Source: Sphingomonas sp. QA11 (GTDB taxonomy: Bacteria > Pseudomonadota > Alphaproteobacteria > Sphingomonadales > Sphingomonadaceae). From it: 64,000 bases of DNA. The stretch spans positions 5,265,501 through 5,329,500 of the forward strand of contig NZ_CP098774.1 of NCBI RefSeq assembly GCF_028473665.1, in the 5' to 3' direction. The position numbers were made by a program, and so were the translations under genes. Shown here piece after piece: positions 59,419 through 64,000 of the stretch (the stretch's first letter is position 1; every line of letters starts with the position of its first letter). The notes under the pieces are model-generated. The model searched no databases. It saw nothing but the letters and a program-made list of their open reading frames with translations, and was not told the origin of the DNA.

Positions 59419-59874
59419 CTATGGCTTGGCGGTATCGAGAATGATGTCCTGCACCGCGATCCTGCCGCCGCGAACCACGAAGACGTCAACGCCCGACACC
59501 TGCTGCGGCGTGCCCCGGAATTGTATCCAGCGCAGCAGCGCGACGTCGCCGCCCAGCGGTTCGACCACCGTTTCCATCGCGCGGATGCCGCCGATGCTGT
59601 CCTTGCCGGTCAGCACGACGAACACTTTCCGGGCATTCGTCTTGCCCGAATAGACACCCGGTGCATTGGCGGGCTGTTGCGTCGGCACCAGGCCGGGCGG
59701 GGTGACGACGACGGTGTCCTCGGCATAATCGGCCATCACCGCATCGATATTGGCGGTCTTCATCGCGGCGACGTGATCCTTCACGACCTGTTCCGCGGTT
59801 CGGTCCGCGGCGAAGGCAGGCACCGCCGCCAGCAACGTCAGCGTCGCCGCGAGCTTCACCAGATTGAACATCAT
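59419..59874 (-). CDS. Secreted SnoaL/DUF4440-like (NTF2-fold) protein
   Basis: 151 residues with a signal peptide (MMFNLVKLAATLTLLAAVPAFA). The mature part has the NTF2-like cone: AEQVVKDHVAAMKTANIDAVMADYAEDTVVVTP, GKTNARKVF, and a terminal beta sheet (VFVVRGGRIAVQDIILD). Such proteins bind or transform small ligands in the periplasm; no catalytic residue can be named. It stands alone, divergent from an aldo/keto reductase. Confidence 0.8.
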   Translation of the reverse strand: MMFNLVKLAATLTLLAAVPAFAADRTAEQVVKDHVAAMKTANIDAVMADYAEDTVVVTPPGLVPTQQPANAPGVYSGKTNARKVFVVLTGKDSIGGIRAMETVVEPLGGDVALLRWIQFRGTPQQVSGVDVFVVRGGRIAVQDIILDTAKP

Positions 59875-60046
59875 TTCTCTCCCCGCATTTGTGGCTTTAT
59901 CAGGTCGGGATGTCTCATAGATATGATATAGGATTCAAGGGGCGCTAACGAACAATCGTCTGAATTCTGCTCTGCCCGACGGAGGGTGGTTCTATTCGCT
60001 TGGCGCCTTTCCCATATTCGGGCCTTCCTCTTCCGGAGATTCTGCC

Positions 60047-61033
60047 ATGTTGAAGCGACGCCTGGGAGCGCAAGGGCTTGAGGTTTCCGAACTGGGCCTT
60101 GGCTGCATGGGGATGAGCCAGTCCTATGGCAGCTTTGATGACGCGGAATCGGTCGCGACGGTTCACCGTGCCATCGAACTGGGTGTTACGCTGTTCGACA
60201 CGGCCGAGGTGTACGGCCCCTTCATCAACGAGGAATTGCTCGGCCGCGCACTTGCGGGCAAGCGTGACAGGGTAGTGATCGCGACCAAGTTTGGCTTCGA
60301 CATCCAGCGCAGCAACCGTACCGGAGGAGTCGACAGCCGGCCCGAGCATATCCGGGCCGTGGCGGAGGCCTCGCTCAAGCGCCTGGCCACCGATCATATC
60401 GACCTGTTCTATCAGCACCGTGTCGATCCCGCCGTGCCGATCGAGGATGTTGCCGGTACGGTCGGCGAGCTGATCCGCGAAGGCAAGGTGCGTTATTTCG
60501 GCCTGTCCGAGGCCGGCGCCGCGAACATCCGGCGCGCGCATGCGGTACAACCGATCAGTGCGCTGCAGAGCGAATATTCCTTGTGGGAACGCGGACTGGA
60601 GTCTGAGATCCTTCCTGTATTGCGGGAACTCGGGATCGGGCTCGTGCCGTTCAGCCCGCTTGGCCGTGGATTCCTCACCGGCACGGCGCAGCGTGCGGAA
60701 GATTATCCGGAGGGTGATTTCCGGCGCGGCGATCCGCGCTTCCAGGGCGAGAACTTCACTGCGAACATGCGCGCTGCGGACGCAGTACGCACGCTGGCCG
60801 ATACGAAGGGCGTGAAACCGGGCCAGATCGCGCTCGCCTGGCTGCTCCACCGGGGCAAGGACGTGGTCCCGATCCCCGGCACCAAGCGGCGCACCTATCT
60901 GGAGGAGAATGTCGCCGCGTCCGATATCGCGCTCGGCGACGAGGATCTGGCGGGGTTGGACGAAGCGCTTCGTCCGGGGATTGCCGCTGGCGAACGCTAT
61001 GGCAGCGCAGGGTTGGCGATGCTCGATCGCTGA
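60047..61033 (+). CDS. Aldo/keto reductase (AKR13-like)
   Basis: 328 residues. Tetrad: Asp and Tyr in FDTAEVYG, Lys in IATKFGF, His in FYQHRVD. The NADP-binding end is VPIPGTKRRTYLEENV. The GMGMSQSYG-type start (LGLGCMGMSQSYG) is typical of YakC/AKR13 reductases, which reduce aldehydes and quinones. The gene is single. The 3' end is 12 bp from a convergent small gene. Confidence 0.92.
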   Translation: MLKRRLGAQGLEVSELGLGCMGMSQSYGSFDDAESVATVHRAIELGVTLFDTAEVYGPFINEELLGRALAGKRDRVVIATKFGFDIQRSNRTGGVDSRPEHIRAVAEASLKRLATDHIDLFYQHRVDPAVPIEDVAGTVGELIREGKVRYFGLSEAGAANIRRAHAVQPISALQSEYSLWERGLESEILPVLRELGIGLVPFSPLGRGFLTGTAQRAEDYPEGDFRRGDPRFQGENFTANMRAADAVRTLADTKGVKPGQIALAWLLHRGKDVVPIPGTKRRTYLEENVAASDIALGDEDLAGLDEALRPGIAAGERYGSAGLAMLDR

Positions 61034-61045
61034 TCCCGGCGCCGT

Positions 61046-61201
61046 TCAGGGCTTGTCGGTGAAGCGTTTGACTTTCACCGGCAGGTCCTTGCCCTTGGTC
61101 CGCCGCGACGGGATCTGCACCGGGTGCTTTTTCTTCCACGCTGCCCAGGTCATCGGCCCGTCGGGCGTGTCGATGATCTGATCGTCGATCGAGTCGGTCA
61201 C
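61046..61201 (-). CDS. Very small basic hypothetical protein
   Basis: 51 residues from a GTG at 61201; the longer frame to 61306 lies inside the next gene's end and is not supported. The sequence is polar and Lys-rich after a segment DTPDGPMTWAAWKKKHP. Similar short proteins are found in sphingomonads, but no function is known to me. Confidence 0.5.
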   Translation of the reverse strand: MTDSIDDQIIDTPDGPMTWAAWKKKHPVQIPSRRTKGKDLPVKVKRFTDKP

Positions 61202-61220
61202 GGCGGGCCCCCTGAATATC

Positions 61221-61442
61221 CTATTTGGTGGCGATGTCGCCAGCCTCTGCGCTGTATTGCTCACGGACATAGGCTTTTGCCAGGGTCTGGGTGCGGAAGC
61301 CTTCATCGAGCAGCTCGGCGGAGACGAGGGGATATCCCTGCGAATTGTAGCGCGTGGTGCGGACGGTCACGCGAAAGACGCCTTCGTCATCCTTGGCGAC
61401 GAGGAACGGGCGAACGGCGGCTCTTGAAACGGCTGGCGACAT
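61221..61442 (-). CDS. Small hypothetical protein
   Basis: 73 residues from ATG 61442, with GGAG at a good distance; the frame to 61598 gives no better start. The sequence RPFLVAKDDEGVFRVTVRTTRYNS then PLVSAELLDEGFRTQTLAKAYVRE looks like a small alpha/beta fold. It probably shares a transcript with the 51-residue gene downstream. Function unknown. Confidence 0.6.
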   Translation of the reverse strand: MSPAVSRAAVRPFLVAKDDEGVFRVTVRTTRYNSQGYPLVSAELLDEGFRTQTLAKAYVREQYSAEAGDIATK

Positions 61443-61602
61443 GGCAGGCTCCGGGGGAAAGGTGAATTGGGGATGGGGGAACGTCTCGTTCCCCGCCGCC
61501 TCGGTCAGCTTTCGCGCCATACCGCCCGGCATCGTCCAAAAGACCGTGGTCGATAGCGGGCGACGGCACAAGCCCGTAAAGCTTCGTGCCGTTGCCAAGC
61601 CG

Positions 61603-62016
61603 TCAGCCTTTTACCGCCTTCACCTTGGTATAGGGCACGAACTCGCCCAGGCCGACAAAGCCGGTCTGGAAGCGCGATGTCCGGTCTACCAGGTTGATCG
61701 TGTCCAGGCTGCAGAGCTGCGACCCATAGGTTCTGCTCACCAGGATGTCGTCGCTGTCCAGGGAGGTCTGCCCCATGCGCGGTCGGTTGACATAGAGCGT
61801 ACTGCCGGACCGATAGACGATCGCGGTGCCATCATAGATCTGGGACGAGGTGATGTTGCTCAGGGTGATGCAACTCACGGGCTTGCCCGGGACGCGGCCT
61901 TCAAGCGCCTTGGCAAGCTTCGCCTCAGCTTGGCTGTTGTCGCGCGGCGCGGCAGGGGCGGCGGCGCTCATGCCGATCAGGGCGGCGCCGAGGAGCAATG
62001 AGGACAGGATACGCAT
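61603..62016 (-). CDS. Secreted hypothetical protein
   Basis: 137 residues from ATG 62016 with a signal peptide (RILSSLLLGAALIGMSAAAPAA). The mature part is beta-rich with two Cys (SCITLSNI and QLCSLDTINLVD), which may pair. The block GRVPGKPVSCITL...TLYVNRP is common in sphingomonad secreted proteins; the role is unknown to me. The upstream start at 62052 would spoil the signal peptide. Confidence 0.7.
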   Translation of the reverse strand: MRILSSLLLGAALIGMSAAAPAAPRDNSQAEAKLAKALEGRVPGKPVSCITLSNITSSQIYDGTAIVYRSGSTLYVNRPRMGQTSLDSDDILVSRTYGSQLCSLDTINLVDRTSRFQTGFVGLGEFVPYTKVKAVKG

Positions 62017-62103
62017 GACCGACTCTCGCTGATTGACTATGGCGAGGGTCATATCACATCGTTGCTGAACTGAGGATGAGCTACCGGGTCGGCCCCCGTT
62101 CAG

Positions 62104-62733
62104 CTACCGGATATCGGCTACCCGGCGTGCCGTGATGATCCGGATCGTCGGGGCGAGCATCTGCCCCTTCATGGCGCCTTCGCCTTCGGTAGGAGATGTG
62201 GGCGCCGTGCCGATGCGGCGCACGACGTCCATCCCTTCCACGACGTGCCCGAAGGCGGCAAAGCCGAGATTGTCGCCGGGCTGGTCGGGTTTCGCGTCGA
62301 GCGAGGAAAGATCGCCGATCGCGATGAAGAAATCCGCGGTCGCGCTGCCCGGCTTGTCGCGCGCCATCGAGATCGCGCCGTCCTTGTTGCTCAGGCCGGT
62401 CTGGGTGGTGGGCTCATGCGGGACGGGCGGGAAGAGTTTCCTGGGATCATTGCGCAGCCCGCCCTGGATCAGCCCCAGCTCAGGCTGGAGCTTCATGGCG
62501 CGGTAGAAGGTCGTGCCGTCGAAACGCTTCGTATCGACATATCGAAGGAAGTTCGCCGTGGTCTTGGGCGCGCGGTCCTTTTCCAGCTCGAGCGTGATGG
62601 GGCCCTCGCTCGTCGTAAGCACTACGCGGACGGTGGCCGGCGGTATCGCGGGGCCAGGGGCGACGGCGGTTTGCGCAGTCGCAGTGCCGATACCGAGCAA
62701 CAGGATGGCGAGCGTGGCGAATCGTTTGAGCAT
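62104..62733 (-). CDS. Cyclophilin-type peptidyl-prolyl isomerase, exported
   Basis: 209 residues with a signal peptide (MLKRFATLAILLLGIGTATAQ). The cyclophilin core is present: TSEGPITLELEKDRAPKTTANFLRYVD, FDGTTFYRAM with the usual catalytic Arg replaced by FYRAM-type, ISMARDKPGSATADFFIAIGD, NLGFAAFGHVVEGMDVV. It speeds proline isomerisation during folding in the periplasm. A terminator-like hairpin lies upstream, belonging to the receptor gene, so it has its own promoter. Confidence 0.92.
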   Translation of the reverse strand: MLKRFATLAILLLGIGTATAQTAVAPGPAIPPATVRVVLTTSEGPITLELEKDRAPKTTANFLRYVDTKRFDGTTFYRAMKLQPELGLIQGGLRNDPRKLFPPVPHEPTTQTGLSNKDGAISMARDKPGSATADFFIAIGDLSSLDAKPDQPGDNLGFAAFGHVVEGMDVVRRIGTAPTSPTEGEGAMKGQMLAPTIRIITARRVADIR

Positions 62734-62782
62734 GCGATCAGCCTAGAGCGTCGCCATGCGCTCTGCCAACCCGGTGGATAGT

Positions 62783-62811
62783 GTCCCCGCGCGGACCTGC
62801 CGCGCGGGGAC
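62783..62811 (-). terminator. Hairpin after TonB-dependent receptor gene
   Basis: GTCCCCGCGCGG (62783-62794) and CCGCGCGGGGAC (62800-62811) form a perfect 12-bp stem with a 5-base loop, nine bases beyond the receptor stop. There is no T-run, so it is a GC-rich 3' hairpin rather than a textbook terminator. Confidence 0.7.
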
Positions 62812-62819
62812 CTGTCCGT

Positions 62820-64000
62820 TCAGAACTCGGCGCTTACGCCGAAGGTGAAGGTGCGTCCGCTGGTCGTATAGACCTCGGAACGGTTGGCATTGATATCGGC
62901 GAACTGCCGGATCGCCTGGTTGGTCAGGTTGATGCCCTCGGCCACAACGCGGATCTTCGGCGTGATGTTGTAATGCGCCTGGAAATCGATGTTGTTGGTG
63001 CCCTTGATGCCGTCGCCGGTATTGGCGACATTGCCCGTGTTGATCAGATACTGGCTGCGATAGGCGTCCGACACGCGCACGCCCCAGTCCTTGTCCTCAT
63101 AATAGAGGGTGACGTTCGCCGCCCATTTGGAAAGGTTGAGCAGCGGCAGGGTTTCGATCCTGGTCGTGGTGCCCGAGGTGTAGATCGCCTTCTGGTGCCC
63201 GTCGAACCAGGTGCCGTTGGCGACGACGCCGAGATGGTCGAACGGGGCCGGCAGGAAGGTGAAGTCGTGCTGGAACGCCACTTCGATGCCCTTGATGTCG
63301 GCGCCTGGACCGTTGACAGGCCGGCTCACATCGTACGGCGTGTTGCCGTCCTGGCCTTGGATCAGCAGCGACAGCGGCAGGCCCGTCTGGCTGTACGGGA
63401 TCGTCGTGCTGCTCGACGTGATGAAGCTGTCCATGTGCTTGTAGAAGAAGCCTATCGAGGCGAAGCCGGTGCGATCCATGTAATATTCGATCGAGCCCTC
63501 CACCGAGGTTGCCTTGTAGGGCTTCAGGAAGGGGTTGCCGAAGGAGGCGCTCCCGCCGTTCGGCCGGGTGGTGAGCGTCCCGGCCGCCGCCAGGTCGCCC
63601 AGCGCCGGCCGGTTGACGTTGCGGCTCGCGCTCAGCCGGACCACCAGGTCTTTCGCGACGTCGAGCGCGAAATTGGCCGCGGGCAGCCAGCCGCTGCTAT
63701 TGGTGCCGATCACCACCGGCACGAGCGTATTCACGCCGTTCACCGGTGCGGTGAGATGGCCCGACGAGGTCAGGTCGGTCGAGAAATAGCGCAGGCCGGC
63801 ATTGCCGCGCAGGCGCATGCCGCCGACATGAGTGTCGAGATCGACCTGGGCGAAGCCGCTCCAGGTCTTCTCGTCGACCAGATAGTCGCTGCCGGCCTGC
63901 AGGTATTTCGCCGACAGGTCCCGCGGATCGCCGATATAGGCGTACACCCCGTCCACACTGCCGACGATATAGGGCAGCAGCGAATCGCGCCCGATCACTT
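62820..64000 (-). CDS. TonB-dependent receptor, C-terminal part (runs off right edge)
   Basis: About 393 residues are visible, open to the right edge; the plug and signal peptide are outside. The barrel ends ..YTTSGRTFTFGVSAEF with the terminal Phe needed for outer-membrane insertion. Segments such as SASRNVNRPALGDLAAAGTL and GNPFLKPYKATSVEGSIEYYMDRTG are typical of the Xanthomonas/Caulobacter group of receptors, many of which take up carbohydrates. The substrate is unknown. A strong hairpin follows the stop. Confidence 0.9.
   Translation of the reverse strand, partial: VIGRDSLLPYIVGSVDGVYAYIGDPRDLSAKYLQAGSDYLVDEKTWSGFAQVDLDTHVGGMRLRGNAGLRYFSTDLTSSGHLTAPVNGVNTLVPVVIGTNSSGWLPAANFALDVAKDLVVRLSASRNVNRPALGDLAAAGTLTTRPNGGSASFGNPFLKPYKATSVEGSIEYYMDRTGFASIGFFYKHMDSFITSSSTTIPYSQTGLPLSLLIQGQDGNTPYDVSRPVNGPGADIKGIEVAFQHDFTFLPAPFDHLGVVANGTWFDGHQKAIYTSGTTTRIETLPLLNLSKWAANVTLYYEDKDWGVRVSDAYRSQYLINTGNVANTGDGIKGTNNIDFQAHYNITPKIRVVAEGINLTNQAIRQFADINANRSEVYTTSGRTFTFGVSAEF

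Noticed and set aside
1..64000. tRNA, rRNA, CRISPR arrays, insertion sequences
   Set aside because: No cloverleaf-like genes, rRNA signatures, regularly spaced repeats or transposase motifs were recognised on reading; a covariance-model scan would be needed to exclude small RNAs.

Overview
The window looks like chromosomal DNA of an alphaproteobacterium of the sphingomonad group (Sphingomonas or a close relative). The evidence is high GC content, two TonB-dependent receptors, many small sphingomonad-type proteins (DUF2147, a MmyB-like regulator, a RadC-like MPN protein) and characteristic GC-rich inverted repeats between genes. I see no rRNA, tRNA or CRISPR array.

Layout. 1-3.0 kb: a possible defence locus on the minus strand, with a DUF4011-type helicase cut by the left edge and an HsdR-N-like nuclease. 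4.0-12.5 kb: a minus-strand sulfur-scavenging operon (TonB receptor, MFS symporter, two TauD-type dioxygenases, type I sulfatase, EpsC-type serine acetyltransferase). A perfect 31-bp palindrome lies upstream of it. 12.9-16.7 kb: lysyl-phosphatidylglycerol metabolism (VirJ/AcvB-type hydrolase, DUF2147, MprF). 16.7-27 kb: signalling and housekeeping genes (LytS/LytTR pair, PadR, glycerate kinase, SRAP protein, MmyB-like regulator, ester hydrolase).

27.1-35.2 kb is a compact gene group that reads like an uncharacterised biosynthesis and export locus. It holds a cytochrome P450, a Wzm/Wzt-type ABC exporter, a UPF0434 protein, a QW/DxDDT alpha-alpha-toroid protein resembling terpene cyclases, a sulfotransferase, a GT4 glycosyltransferase and a UbiA-family prenyltransferase. 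Its product cannot be read from sequence. A sulfated, glycosylated, prenyl-derived surface molecule is the working guess. 35.2-40.8 kb: a GGDEF-EAL protein, a beta-hydroxyacid dehydrogenase, a LuxR-type regulator and small membrane genes.

41-58.4 kb is the most unusual part. Two acyltransferase-3 genes sit beside a T7-like (podoviral) tail and lysis block on the minus strand: tail tubular A, a tail protein interrupted by an intein-like Hint domain, gp13-like and gp14-like proteins, an SGNH-esterase tailspike, endolysin, holin and an overlapping spanin pair. Exactly where gp15 and gp16 would be expected lie four plus-strand bacterial genes (membrane protein, DyP peroxidase, unusual P450, glutaminase). 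A shared 33-bp two-box element precedes both halves of the phage block. No integrase, terminase, capsid, portal or polymerase gene is in the window.

58.5-64 kb: ordinary genes (HTH protein, SnoaL-like protein, aldo/keto reductase, small hypotheticals, cyclophilin) and the C-terminal part of a second TonB-dependent receptor running off the right edge.
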